Source: Papaver somniferum (Eukaryota; Streptophyta; Magnoliopsida; Ranunculales; Papaveraceae). From it: DNA of 64,000 bases. The stretch lies in contig NW_020650526.1 in assembly GCF_003573695.1 (NCBI RefSeq), positions 4,183,779-4,247,778 of the forward strand. Direction: 5' to 3'. Numbering within the stretch: the first letter of the stretch is position 1; every line of letters starts with the position of its first letter. The notes under the pieces are model-generated. The model saw only the letters and a list, made by a program, of their open reading frames with translations, did no database searches and had not been told where the DNA came from. Positions 34,453 to 47,572 of this stretch are shown here, one piece after another. The position numbers were made by a program, and so were the translations under genes.

Positions 34453-35844
34453 ATGTTATTTATTTTTTTCAGTTCTTTTTCTGTTCTTTAAACAAAGTAG
34501 TGGCAATCCTTTTTCTAGACAATAAATATTTTCAATTTAGTGTTGTTTATTTTAATCAATGTGTTATTTAATTTAAATTTGTTTGTTTTTAACTACGCTT
34601 TGAAAAGACGAGGGTACCCAAATATACCTCAATTTAAAAGATAAGAGTTATTGCACATGTTCAAAGTATGTAGACATTTTTACTTAGTAAATCCTTTTTC
34701 ATATTTACTATCGGGGAACCGATTTTCCACACTTCCCAAATGAGTTTAGAATTGGGTCATCTGACTTCCAAGAACTATGTGATTGATTATCCTATCAAAT
34801 CATCAAACATGGCTTTCACGGTTCTACAAAAATAAGTTTCGGTTCTACCTTCCATGTGGGTACTAGAATTAGTCATGCTAGTTACTAAAACTTGGTCTAC
34901 TAGGTACTAGGATCGGTTCCCACATATATATGGTATCTAACTTGTACTTGGTGCACATGTTCATAAGATCTGTTCCCAAAACCAAAAACTTGTTGCACAT
35001 GTTCATAGGATCGGTTCCCAATAATTAAAAGCTTGTTTCACCTTTACAAGGATCGATCCCCTTTTGTGATCGGTTGCACCTCTTATCAGGATGGATTCCA
35101 CAATGAATAGAGTTGGTCATAAGAATTACACTAAATCGATCATACCATCTTAGATGATTAATTAAGATCGGTTTCACTAATAAAAGTCATACCAATGCAA
35201 AGGTCAGGCCTTGTGAATAGTTTTACCAAGAACATAAAAAAGTCATGAATGATTATATTAAACACACATATTGGTAATCCAAAGATTTTTAATGAATAAC
35301 AATACCAATTAGCCTATCTATTTACCTTTCGATTCACAAAACAAGTTTATGAATTACTTTCTTCAAACGAATGTAAGACATTGTTTCCTAGGACGAAATC
35401 TTCACCCATACCCATACATAATCACAATAGCATTCAAACGATTATGTTGATGTCTTAGATACGAAGTTTAAAAGATAAGCGTTATACTTCATATTGTATT
35501 CCTTAATACTATGTCTAACTAGAGTATCATACACAGCTTCACAGCTATGTTTTCAATATGCACAACTTGAAAGATATGTTAGGAATGAAATAGTTCAAGT
35601 CAAATATTACTAACCTCAATAGGAAGGATGATGTCGTCGTTGTATCTCCTTACTTCTTCACATTATTCAAGTCTTTATGTAATACTTGTAAGTCTCATAT
35701 CCTAATACTTTCAAGCTAACCTATACGAAGTTGACTCTAGCATATAATCAAGCGACTCTTTAAATGAGTTTTGGTTCACTAAAATATGACAACCAAACTT
35801 GACATACCAACGATTGGTGGGTTCAACCGAGCTATGCTCTAACA

Positions 35845-37660
35845 ATCTTCCCCTTTGTCAATTTTAGTGACAAAAATCTTACATCCTATGGATAAAAAAT
35901 TACAAGAATTCATTACACATATGCTTGATTCCCAAATTCAACAATACAATAATCTGTATACATTCAATCCATAAATTCCGATGTTGACATTATAATAAAA
36001 AAGCTAATACTCCCCTTAAAGGTAATATAGGTAGATTTTTCAATCCGCACATCTTTGTTATTTCCTTTGTAGTCCATAACTACAATCATCATATGATATG
36101 TTACTTCCCCTTTGTCCATGCTTTACTCTTTTCGTTAGATATAACGTTTAAGCACCATTGTCCTTTCCCTTAGTGATACCAAATCAATATAAATATCACT
36201 TTTTTACTCTATATATATTCCCCCCTTTTTGTCGCAAAATGACAAAGGTACGAGCAAATAAAAGAAAAACCGAAAGGATCTTAAAAATATCAAAAGACTT
36301 TCAAACCTATAAGAGTCAAGCACGAGGGTTCCACACACCATTTTAGATAACCAATATCAAAATTGAAACTACAAAGTAAATTTGTTTTGATATATTTTCA
36401 ATGAAACAATTGCCCGAATCAATTTTCCCTAATAATTTAGCAAAATTGAAAATTGACTAAACACCTTAGTTCCTTTGCTAAATGGATTGTAGGAATACAA
36501 TGGTTTGTTCGATAATACCAAAATAAAGATCAAAATTAACTCTATTTTTCTCATCAGGTTCTAATTATCCATATAACTTAGACCTTTCACTTTTAAACAA
36601 GACAAGTACTAGGTTAGTTAACTAGCATTTCTTGTTAAGGCATTCGATTAGACTTGAATTAACTTCCACTTTGATAAGTCTAACTAAGATCATAATTAAC
36701 TTAGTTTCTCCTGTCCGGAATCTAATTGGAATAAACAATTTATCCCGAAAACCTTTTCTTTTGTTAAGCCATAAACAATTCATACAAACCAAATCAATCA
36801 ACTTTCATAATTATTTATCTCAACCGGAAGCAATTGAAACAACATAGACATTAAAGCACCGCAATTGCTCCGTAAATTTTATAAGCCTAAACAATTGATA
36901 CCAAACAATAACGAAAGATAAAAATAGTTTTTCTTAACCGGAAAAAATTGAATCACACACAGATACACAAATAATGGAATAAACATCAATTGTACCTAAA
37001 TTTTGTTAAGCAAAAGCAATAAACATATGCAATAAAATCAGGCTTTTCTTAAACAAGAAAATGATTAACTAACAAAGTCGTTACCTCAAATTTCGAATCC
37101 ACTTCTCCTTTTCATTTGCTTCCTTTCGTGGAGAAATGATACCAAAATATCACTATGTTTTCATCCTCTTGCAAGACAAAAGAAGAACAACAACCAACCT
37201 TTACCAGAGAAAGGTTGAAAACCGGTTTTAACTAATGCAATGTAAAAGTTGAAAAACCCGAAACACATACGCTTTTATGCTAAACCAAAAGATTCAACAT
37301 ATTTTGACTTTTTCACATATTGTTTCAATCAGAACCCCTCATGATCCTTTGATAAGGCCTACCAACATGGGCTAGAACTCAATCCCACTAAATCAAAAAG
37401 TCTGCCAAACCATAACGGTTCACACCATATGAGATCGAATATCAAGGTAATGAAAACGATATCAAGCTTCCCATAAACATACATAGCAATAATATAAAGC
37501 ATGCAAGAACATGCTATATAATCAAAAACTATCACAAGAAATATTATAAACTAATAATTTTATTCATAAATAAAGATAGTTTGAATCATAATAGACCTTA
37601 TACAACTATTGAAAGTAATCAAAAAATGATGTCTATTTTCTCTGGATTAAGTATTACAAC
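35845..37660 (-). other. F1 3' non-coding region
   Basis: AT-rich with no gene. Phrases such as cttaaccggaa...caattgaa recur loosely between 36400 and 37060. The polypurine tract (complement of atcttcccctttgtc, 35845-35859) is at its LTR edge. Confidence 0.5.
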
Positions 37661-37667
37661 AAATAAC

Positions 37668-39400
37668 TTAATCTCTACTGGTGCTCTCATTATTCACTGA
37701 GGTTTCTTCAATGTTCAAACTTTTGAAGCATGTATCAAAAGACTTGTCTGAAACCACTTTCTGTTTACCGAGATCTTCAATTTGAATCTTCAAGTCAACA
37801 AGCTCACTTTTTGCCTCTTCAAATTTCTCTTTTAGTCCGTCTCGATCTTGAACCAAAGAAATTAAATTTCATATGAGTTCTTCAAACCCATGCATAACTT
37901 CGCACATACCATATGTGGGAAACCACTTGGTAAAGTCTGAATCATCAATAGCAAAAAGACAGGATTCTTCTTGGGATCTATCAGAATTATGATCAGACGT
38001 GATTCTTGAGACAATCTTTCTGATTTTTTCGTTTTGAAACGAATCCTTGACAATTTCTAACCGTTCGAGCTTACATTTTATTGCTCTTTGTAATACTACG
38101 AGTTATAGGAGACATGCTTGACTCAAAAAGACTTACCATGGAAGTTCAAATACCTAATAGAAGATATTTCTTATATTGATAAGAAAGTATTTGGTTCAGA
38201 AGTAATCTCCGAAAATACATGAGGTATCTTTCCGAACTTCTCTTTTTATTGAAAAGGGAGATATTCTTTTAAATATCTCTTATTACCGAAAATTGGAGTT
38301 AATCATAAACATGTTCTCTTGATTATTATGTACCTTTCCCATCTATCAATAAGCAAAAACAAGATGGGTTTGCATAATCTCCATACAACTAGGTTGTATC
38401 GGAGTAAGCATTTTCCAGCTTACATCGAGTATCAGAAACATAGTTCATGTTTCTCTTTTGGAATTTATGCCCAAAATATTTTCTCCCAGAATGATCTTTT
38501 CTAACACTAGAGATATGATCACGTGGAGAAGATTAATGATGTGAGAATTTTCAGGGATGGATAAATCTCTCCTAATTCTATCAATGAGATTTTCATACGG
38601 TTTTCTCATTCTAAGGATTTCCTTATGATGCACATCCGCGCTATTATCTGAAATAATTATCGGAAATTCCTGATTATTTCCTTTAGCAGAGATTCTCTCT
38701 TTCCCTTTCTTCTGGAGTCGTTCTTCATCAAAACAAGGGTTGTTTCGATATGGGTGAGGAGGAACCTTTTTCCAGAAGCGATTATCAACTCTTACTTCTG
38801 ATCCATTTGAGTTGACCTTGTAGGGTTGTGGTATAATCTGTCTTTCTACTGAGGAATGATCATTCAGTTTTTTAAGACAAGAAACTTCCTTCAATATTTT
38901 TACCACTGTATTTTGAAGAAGTATAAGTTTCCTGTCAAATGACTGAAAGTTGTATTCCTTAATATCACGTTCACGGAATCGGTTCAAAGTTTCCTTTAGA
39001 CAAGATTGATCATCAGTAGATGTAAAAGATGGTTTCTCATCCTCTTCTCACTTGATGTAGTTAGGCAAACTACCATCATCTTGATCTGTTTAGATGTGAC
39101 TAAACCAGTTTTATCACAATCTGTAAAAGTCGAGAAAGGACTTTTAGTTTCCTCATTATCAGAAGAAATTACAACAACATCATTAGTCAGAGTCATAGGA
39201 CGAGTCTCTTTATCTTGAGTAAGAGATTTACCAAGATCTTCTACTTTGACAGTGAGATCCATATTCTCTTTGGCTAGAATATCTAGTTGAATGTATTTAT
39301 CTCTATCTCATTCTTAATAAGATTTGACTCAGTCTTTAATATCAGCATTCTTGTAGACAAAGATTTAAGGGGGTTTAGGAGTTTTACCAACTCTTTATCA
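37668..39400 (-). pseudogene. F1 internal ORF, coiled-coil rich, broken
   Basis: Pieces at 39262-38996, 38987-38445 and 37950-37668 on the minus strand belong to one degraded ORF. Features are FNRLREs-like charged helices (MNRFRERDIKEYNFQSFDRK), a basic stretch (ERLQKKGKERISAKGNNQEF), and a C-terminal coiled coil (DRDGLKEKFEEAKSELVDLK). DSDFTKWFPTYGMCEVMHGF lies just before the last piece, with a stop between. I do not recognise a catalogued domain. By position it replaces gag-pol of an ordinary element and may be a divergent gag. Confidence 0.45.
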
Positions 39401-39601
39401 ACATCTTTTTTTCCATCAAAAATAGACTCAGATGTACTCTTGATTTTCGTAATTCCTGGATCATGAGTTAATAAAACAAGAACATCTTCAACTTTTGAGT
39501 TTTAATACTCTTGCATAATGCTAATTGAATCAACCATGGATTCAATTCTTATAGATTGGATCACACCAAACACAGATTGTTAGATTTTTTCATGTTTTCC
39601 T

Positions 39602-39613
39602 GCTCTGATACCA
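39602..39613 (-). promoter_or_regulatory. F1 primer-binding site (tRNA-iMet type)
   Basis: Element strand TGGTATCAGAGC, two bases inside the LTR end. This is the typical initiator-Met primer site of Copia-type elements. Confidence 0.85.
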
Positions 39614-40860
39614 ATTGAAAAGACGAGGTTACCTAAATATACCTCAATCTAAAAAAAAAATCCACCTATAAGTCCTTTCTCCGAAAGTGATTGTCTATGG
39701 TTTAAGTCGAGAAAATACAACTAATTGGTTCACACTTCATGTGATTGTCTATGGATACGAGATCGAGACAATAGGACAACAAGATAACTTGTGTGATTGA
39801 CTATGGATATAATATCGAGACAATGGAACAATAAAGTATGTTTACTTGATAATATGTTCGGACTTAACCAAACACAATAGGATTGCTATCAAGTAAATAG
39901 GAATTAAAGTTTGTGTCTTACTTCTAATTATAATTGCGTAAATATAAAAGTAAAAGACACATCAAGATTTTTTAAACGAGGAAACTGCAAATGCTGAAAA
40001 ATCCCGGGACCTTGTCCATAATTTAATACTCTTAGAATTAAGACGCCATATAAAATCTAAACCAACTTCGTATAGTTGAGACCAAGCAACTAAACCTATA
40101 GTTCACCTAGTTTCGCATGTATCCCTGCTCCTCCAACTTGCAATAAGTCACGCACTTGGATCAATTCCTTTGGCTCGTATTCCAAACAGTAAAGGAACAA
40201 AAAATATATAAGGTAACAACTCTTTTCAAAAAACTTGATATGAGTTTGACGAAAGGCTCTTCCGTTTATCCCAATAAAATCCTTTGTCGGGTCCTTAAAT
40301 CTATCCAACATGAAAAGATTTTGCAATCAATACTTTGGATCACAAAGAATTGTATTGATGCCGATCTACTAAACTAATCAGTCCAATCTAACACAAGGAT
40401 AAACCGATTATAGTTGGATCCCTTTTCAGCTGAATCAGGTATTGTGCACACCAAAAATTATGAACCAAAATCAGAAATCTTCTTCGTCTTCAAATTTCTT
40501 AGATCTTCAATAAACACCTACACACAATAAACTTGAAATCTCTTGTGATCAATCACACACCGAACGGAGTATGTAAAAAATGGATTATCATAAGACGTAT
40601 TTAGAACTATAAACAGTCTAAAGATCCCCGTCAAAACTTCGTTCTAGTTTGAGTGAATCTTATATCAGAAGATAAAATTCTCAAGCATAAACAAACTAGG
40701 TGCAATAAAAGTTCAACCATCGTTAGTCGATCAAATCAATCGAAAACTAATAATAAAATGCAATTATCTAGTTTCCTAGCAACGGTACTAATAGATCTTA
40801 TCAATCCCAAAGAAGTCTTTAAACCGAGCGACGGTAAGAGATTTCTCCTAATTAGGTTAC

Positions 40861-43130
40861 TGTTAGAGCACTGCTCGGTCAAACTCGCATGCGTTGCTAT
40901 CTCAATCATGTTTGTCAATGTTAGTGATCAAAACTATAAGTCTTGATTTCTAGTTTACTATAGCTAAGTCTCGGACTAGGATAGAAAGTGTAGTTGATCT
41001 GGAAAACTCTATGGCAATCATCATAAAAGACGAAGGACTACTCAAGGAACTGGTGGATCTCCATCGACTAAAACGTATGTGAAGACTTGAACTTATCTAG
41101 CACACATAAGTCCATATACTCTATCTCCTATCTTGAGACAAAAGTCATTTTGCTATATAGACTTTGATTATATATATTTGCTATTTCCAGCCGAGTTTAA
41201 CTCGCCTATCTATTTCTCTAACTATGTGTTGGTAAGCTTTTGCTTTGTCCAAGTTCATCTTTACCTAGTGACTAAAGTAATGGTATGTTTCAATCACTTT
41301 GAAAATTGCTTTGACGAAAAATAGTTTGTGAATAAGAACTATATAATAACATCCTCTAAGAATGTTCCAGTGGTTGAAATGAAAGTTTAGATTATATAAC
41401 CAATGGTGGATATAAGCATTGTGTGGAAATACATATATGTATAAGTCATATTTCCTTGAACCGAAGTTTGCGAACTTTGTTGATCAAGTGAATCAGAATA
41501 AAGTGGCATGAGCTAAGTCCGCGAACTTGCAGAAGTTCTCGACCAGAGAAATCCGCGAACTAAGTATGCGAACTTGAGTCGTTATATCTAAGAATGATTT
41601 TTTGTGAACTTATTTATATTAACTAAGGAGTGCTAATAGAAAACTGTGAATATATACTTCATGAACCGGTTCGAGTGAATCAAATCATTTTTTCTTCAAT
41701 TGTGTCTTGTGTAATACATAAGATTTCATTGCAATTGAACAACTCTCTAACTAGTTCATTTGAGTCATTTGAACTAGTTATGGTGAAGAAGAACATGGTT
41801 GATATGAAAGTGCTCATATGGATAACCACTGGGTTAACTATTGTTGAACCAACAGAAACCCAAAATAGTGCATTTCATTTGTGTGTAACAAGCTAAGATT
41901 TTGATCCAACGGTTGAAAGATATTGGCTTGAATATAATTAGGTTTTCATCTAATAGTGAATATTGAATGCTTTGTTACTAAGCTAACAATGATTGAAAAC
42001 CCTGATTTGAAAGATTATATAAGGGAGAACTCTAGCAACTGGGAAACCTAATCCCCACACCTCCTGTGTGATACTACTTGTATTAGCTAGAGTCGATTCT
42101 CCTTTAACCTTTGGTTTCTTCTTAAAAACCAGGTTAATGACTTAAAGACTTCATTGGGATTTTGAAGCTAGACCGATAATATTTTATCGTAGTTGTGTGA
42201 TCTGATCTTGCTAATTCTATCGCTTCGAGTACAATCGTAACGATTGGCTTGAGATTTATATCTCCGATCACAAACATCTTCGTCTTATCGTTTGTGGTTC
42301 CACAATATCTTATTTCTCCGCAACGATTAAGATTATTGTGCGGTGATTGATAATACTAGGCTTTTCTTTGAGAATATAAGTCTGGGTTATCAATTAGTTC
42401 CTGTTCACCTTGATTTACCAAAAGACAGAACAAAAACTTGTAGGTTTATATGTGGGATACAGATTTATCTATTCTGTAGACTTTTCTGTGTGATACCAAT
42501 TTGTTTATTAAAATGTTCGACTTTGGGTCGTAACAACTCTTAGTTATGGGTGAGATCAGCTAAGGGAATCAAGTGCATAGTATCCTAGTGGGATCAGAGA
42601 TGTAAGGAGCGCAACTATACCTTGGATCAGGGTGAGATTGATTGGGGTTCAACTACAGTACAAACCGAAGTTAGTTTGTAGTTGGCTAGTGTCTGTAGAT
42701 TCTTAATACAGTCTGTGTTCAATCTGGATTAGGTCCCACGGTTTTTCTGCATTTGCGGTTTCTTCGTTAACAAAATTCTGGTGTCTGTTTTATTTCTTTT
42801 CCGCATTATATTTTTTTATATAATTAAAATATCACAGGTTGTGTGCTTGAATCAATCAATTGGAAATCCGGCCTTTGGTTGTTTATTGAAATTGATTGAT
42901 CCTTGAATATTGGTATTTGGTACCGTTCAAGTGATTTCTCTTGTATTCAATTCAGACTCGCAGATTTCTATTTTCTTGATAAAGAATTGAATCAAGAAAG
43001 AGAGATATAACTCTTTGATATACTTTATTAAGATTGAGTCTTGTTGATTCTCTTGAAAGTATATTGGAATTTGTCCATACAGATTGCTAAGCGAAATATT
43101 GGGTGTGGTTGTTAGACCCCCGCTTTTTCA
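40861..43130 (+). repeat. F2 5' LTR, plus copy
   Basis: 2270 bp. TATA box TATATAAG at 42016-42023, after CCCTGATTTGAAAGA, a block also found before the TATA boxes of the minus copies. The U3 part carries several GTCCGCGAAC-like motifs (41517-41575). Confidence 0.88.
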
Positions 43131-43132
43131 AT

Positions 43133-43144
43133 TAGTATCAGAGC
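43133..43144 (+). promoter_or_regulatory. F2 primer-binding site, one mismatch
   Basis: TAGTATCAGAGC, the tRNA-iMet-type site with G to A at position 2. The minus copies have TGGTATCAGAGC (55877-55888) and TGGTATCAGATC (62077-62088). Confidence 0.8.
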
Positions 43145-43196
43145 AGGCAAACACGTTCAAGACCTTAAAAGTATGTCTTTGTAGCAATCTGACTCT

Positions 43197-44196
43197 ATGG
43201 ACAATGAGAATATCTTCGACAACGCAACATCAACTCAGAGTCACCCTCATGAGTTTCAAAGCCGTGAATCTTCGAAGAAATACCCTGTTCCTGGTTCATT
43301 GTCTGACTCTGCATTTAACTGGGAAAAATCTCTTGATGCACAGTTGGATGAGCTTTCGGACGACGGTGATTCAGAAGAAGGAAAAAGTCTTGATGAGGAA
43401 GTCTCTCAGTATATCAAGCTATTTGATCGTGATTTGAAGGAAAAAAGTTCAACTACATGCTTGAGTAAATACATGGCACCTCTTTGTAAGGAAAACAGAA
43501 AATTGAGAAAACTCTTTAAGGGATATGATTGTGGATATAAACTCTTACAATCTATTGTTAAAGATCGTTAAGAAGATGTACGCTCGAAAAGGTTCGAATG
43601 TGATAATCTTCTACGAAATCTCTTCGTGTTAAAAGAAAAACTTGCAGAGTCTGATGCAAGATATGACTCCCAACAAAAATGTTTTAATGACAAAGAGCTT
43701 AGTCTTCTTGCCAAAGAAAAATCCTTGGAGACTGATCTTTGTGCTTCTCTTGAAAAGGTGAAAACTCTGGAAGAAAATATGAATAGATTCAATTCTAGCT
43801 CCACAAAATTATCTTATATGATTGGAGCATGTAAAGAACATCTTGATACATGTGGTGTGGGCTATAAGGGAATAGACACTCGAAAAAACTAGTAAGATCA
43901 ATTTTGTTAAAGCTAATGATAATTCTTCATGTGAGAAACCTTTTGCAGCTTGTAATGATCCTGTGAACCAGGAATTTGCTCCTTTTAAATCTACTCGCAC
44001 GAGAATAGTAAAGAAAAATTCCTTTAACTGCTATTATTGCGGAAATAAAGGACATTCTGAACGAAGGTGTCGTTTTCGTTTAAAGAATGAAAAACTTCAC
44101 AACATTCTTGCATGGATGTCAAAAGAAGTTATTAAAACTGTTTCTCATATTGTTGGAGTGAAAGGCATCGTCGATAATCGAAAAAAAATTATGTAA
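43197..44196 (+). pseudogene. gag: F2 gag C-terminal part with CCHC zinc knuckle
   Basis: Three pieces: 43197-43571 (acidic, ELSDDGDSEEGKSLDEEVSQ), 43626-43892 (coiled coil, LAKEKSLETDLCASLEKVKT), and 43963-44196 with an intact knuckle CYYCGNKGHSERRC. A stop at 43569-43571 and one after IDTRKN separate them. The N-terminal capsid (UBN2-like) domain seen in the minus copy is absent: the text goes directly from the primer site to the acidic part. This copy is internally deleted. Confidence 0.65.
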
Positions 44197-45140
44197 TAAA
44201 ACTTTTCTTAATTGTGGTTTTGAAACAAAAAATACCGACAATGACAGAGGGAAACCGATCTTTTAAATAACTCTGAAAAGAGAAAAAGGCGTAGGAGAAA
44301 GAAATAAATCTGAGTCCCTCTTCTCTATCTAAAGAAGACTGTGGTTCCAAGCCTTCTGCTCCAGACTTTATTCACATCAATAATCAAGTCTCAGATCTTA
44401 AGATCAGCATAAACAGACTCAAACGGGTCATCAAAAAGATAAGGAAAGCGGCTGATTTAGGTACTTATTGTTCTCTTGATAAAACTTTCTCAAGTCAGTC
44501 AATTTTTTCTGTAAAACGTCTTGAAGGAGAAAAAGAAGCAGTCGATATTGGTGAGTGAAATTCTTATCTAAACACAACATGATAGCTGGACAATGCAGCA
44601 TTCTTCTTGTAATCTAAGAAGGATGCTCATAGTCTGAAGGAGTGTCTTGAGAAGTGCTGTCAAGGTTGTATGTTTTCCTTTCCTGTTATTCTGATCTTAA
44701 AAATCTGTTGAGCCTCGCTCCAGTTATTCTCTTGAAGATAATCTAATCATTCTTCGTTGAGAAAAATTCCCTGTTGTATGTGCTTCCTCCAAATAGTTGG
44801 TTCTCAACTATTAGTCTTTACATACATTCTATTTCCTCTTGGTCACACTTTAGGGATGTAACCACCTGTGCACGAACACCCGACCCACACGAATGTAGAC
44901 AAGCTTTCCTAGGGTTTTCCATGGAACTTATTTATATACAGTTATGTGTCATATTTTGATACATAGTTCTGAAAGGTCAAAAGGTGTTACCAATTTTTTG
45001 GTGCACAATGAATGTAGGAATCAAAGATGATGATGTCAAGAAGGGAAAGAATATCGAGTTTCACAAGAATCATGTTTTCATAACATACTATCATGCCATT
45101 GATCATGAAAACAAACTACCAGTTTAGATGTCATCAACTT
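44197..45140 (+). other. F2 internal sequence without a recognisable gene
   Basis: Degraded. A few Lys-rich phrases remain, but no frame is open beyond about 60 codons with a motif. Confidence 0.5.
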
Positions 45141-45149
45141 CGAGATTTT

Positions 45150-45663
45150 GATGTCGTACGTGAACAACTCGGAATTGCAACAAGGAATCTTGAGTTTTTG
45201 AAAACCGAACTGAAGAAAGAAACTGATGAGCTCGTCCATGTTCAATTTCTGGTTGCTAATAGGGTTTAGTGTTTTTCGGACCATGTTCTCTATAGGAGTT
45301 TAGTTGTCTAGTAAATCTTCTATTTTCTTATTTTGTTTAGAAGAATAACTAGAGTTTGGAAAAGTCATTATTGTGATTATACATAGCTATGTCCAATGTT
45401 TTCATCTTCATGTTTTTAGGTTTATTGGTTTAAATTCTAAAATTATTTGGAAGATGATTTTTGTAGTATTAATCTTTATGGTTTTATATATTGCAATTTG
45501 TTATGGGATATATGTATTTGCGTCCGTGAACTCTGATTGCCTGATATCCTGTCAAAAATTAAGTCCTTTACATGTCGATATGCATGTATTGATAAAAGAA
45601 TGAATGAACTTTTGACAAATACAAAAGTTAAGCGTATTATGTCAATTATTGATGGAAGATAGA
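45150..45663 (+). pseudogene. F2 extra ORF, coiled coil plus membrane segment (plus copy)
   Basis: The upstream part reads RDFDVVREQLGIATRNLEFL and KTELKKETDELVHVQFLVAN, then a stop. The downstream part (from 45446) reads KMIFVVLIFMVLYIAICYGI, a clear hydrophobic membrane segment, and ends LLTNTKVKRIMSIIDGR. The homologous ORF in the minus copy (60350-59585) ends LLTNTKVKPIFSIL. It sits where pol would normally be. Function unknown; an envelope-like or membrane-tethering role is only a guess. Confidence 0.5.
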
Positions 45664-45779
45664 TTAAAATCTTTTGTTTTCAATGATTATGTCTATTGTA
45701 TGTCATTGTGGAAATGGTGATGGAAAATAAAATGAATCCTTGTTTATTCCACGGTATAAGGTCGATCTACGATCCACAA

Positions 45780-45998
45780 TTTTTGTGTACATACTGTGTT
45801 GTTCCATAAGGTGTCGTATGTTGAGCTAATTCGACTCAGTTATTTTTAGATTAGTTGTTGCTCCGTGAGGTACTTTATGTCGAGCATAATTCAAATAAAT
45901 TAATCATCCTTGTTTGGTTATTTAGTTGTTGCTCCGTAAGTTCTCTTATGTCGAGCATGACCAATTAAATTGATTACTTTTGTGGTTAATTTGGTTGT
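45780..45998 (+). repeat. Degenerate stem-loop repeats in the F2 3' region
   Basis: Units of about 70-75 bp carry TGCTCCGTAAG followed after 2-4 bases by CTTATGTCGAGCA, which pair as TGCTC/GAGCA and TAAG/CTTA. Clear copies are at 45859-45886 and 45930-45957, a weaker one near 45797-45825. They continue after the F4 insertion at 53093-53121. The minus copy has at least five units (59070-59460). Confidence 0.8.
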
Positions 45999-47551
45999 TG
46001 ATAGACGCATTTATGTGCCTATTTGTTCTCAATTCTCTGTGTCGTTATACTCGATTAAGTATTTAGTGTGTTGTTTTGTGTTCTTGTAGGAAATTTTAGA
46101 GAAATAAGCCCTTGCTGCGAAATGGGCTCAAAAGGCAGTGTTTACACCCCGGAGAAAACTACTAAAGGCACCCCAGAAATGCACCGGAAACACCCCAGAA
46201 ATGTACCGGAGGAACCTAGAAAAATTACCATTTCCACACCAAAATTACTATTTCCACCCAAATTAATATTCGCAGTCCAGCACTTTGGATAAGGGGCTAC
46301 CAATGGATAAGGGGTGACCTTCTTCCAAAATTCAAAATTTGTTTTGGCGGGAAAATATGCATGATAACTGGTAGATTTTCCAATCAACATTTGGACGTGA
46401 TTTTGAGCGATTCAATCGCTGAAATTTGGTGGAAAGTTGTGAAATGACATAATTAAGCTATTGTGGGTGTTCGTTTAGCCCAGAATTGGCTAGTTAACTC
46501 ACAAATTGAAAACAGGGAAAATATATTTCTCACGTACAGGAGGAATTTATTCACGGGATTGGAGACATTGTGAACGTGTCTGAGGGCTCTAGCAACTCTG
46601 TGGAACGTGTTTACGGTATCCAGGAAGGAAATATACGCGTGAAGAGCGAAATTTGGAAGAAATATATCCGAGAATATTTTCTTCATCAATGCCGAATAAT
46701 GGAGGATTATATGAAGTTATGGCGAGATATTTCGGTGTTGTTAAGGTATAAATATATGCTGAGATATCCTAGATAGGGGGTCGAGAGTTTGGTGGCTTGA
46801 GGAGAGCGCAGGAAGCAGAAATCATGAGTTGAGTTTCTGCTGCTGCTGCCATTGATGAAGGTGAAGAACACGAAGAACACACTGCCAAAGACAGTCGTTT
46901 ATCAACAGTGATAGTGGCAGTCGTAGTGTGGGTCTTAAACTCGACAACGACATCTTATCATTTTATCGTTCCTTTTGTAACGGTGAACAACGCCTTTGCA
47001 ACAGTCATTTCTGTTGCAATTTTTCTGTTCATTTGTTTTACTTCCCTTTAATCATATTTTGAGCTTTATACATGTATTCTGAAATTATGATTAATATGAG
47101 GAGCTAAACCCCAACACTGGGGTGATGGAGGAAGCCTTATTTCACACTTGGGTAATTATATTTAATTCTTCTCATGACTTTTGCACTAGTTTTAATTGAA
47201 ATTATGATTTAAAAAAATTAGTTGTCATTTGATTTGATGCGGCATGCTTAGCTTAGATGATTTGATGTCTCATGCATAACATTTACATCTAATATTTGGA
47301 GAATTTATCTTGGCAAAAATAAGAGTCAATATATTTTATATATTTATTGAGCTATAATTGTTAAAAGAATCATTATTTGAACCTTAAGAAATGAATTCGG
47401 TGGAATCCTAAACCCCAGTACCTCTTGCACCATTGTTAATAATTTTGTGTATATTATTTATTTAAATCTATAAATCTTTTACCTTCACAAGTCTTAGAGT
47501 TTGAACCATCCTTACCACTCATTACTACAAACCACAAAAAGTCATTAATCA
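45999..47551 (+). repeat. F4 5' LTR
   Basis: 1553 bp with TATA box TATAAATA at 46747-46754. Relative to the 3' LTR it has about 30 extra bases near 46693-46722 and lacks a 10-bp repeat of tagaattggc. Confidence 0.92.
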
Positions 47552-47554
47552 TTT

Positions 47555-47572
47555 TGGCGCCGCTGCCGGGGA
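47555..47572 (+). promoter_or_regulatory. F4 primer-binding site (tRNA-Asp type)
   Basis: TGGCGCCGCTGCCGGGGA three bases after the 5' LTR; identical to the LTR-proximal F3 site. Confidence 0.88.

Larger units (their letters stand above)
34601..40860 (-). mobile_element. F1 LTR retrotransposon, pol-less, 5' LTR truncated
   Basis: 3' LTR 34601-35844 (with a roughly 2.3-kb internal deletion relative to the solo LTR), polypurine tract AAAGGGGAAGAT on the element strand just after 35844, internal region 35845-39615, tRNA-iMet-type primer site 39602-39613, partial 5' LTR 39616-40860. The 5' LTR is cut by the F2 element at 40861. No protease, integrase, RT or RNase H motifs. Copia-like primer and polypurine context. 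It is inserted in the 3' flank of the Harbinger gene. Confidence 0.8.
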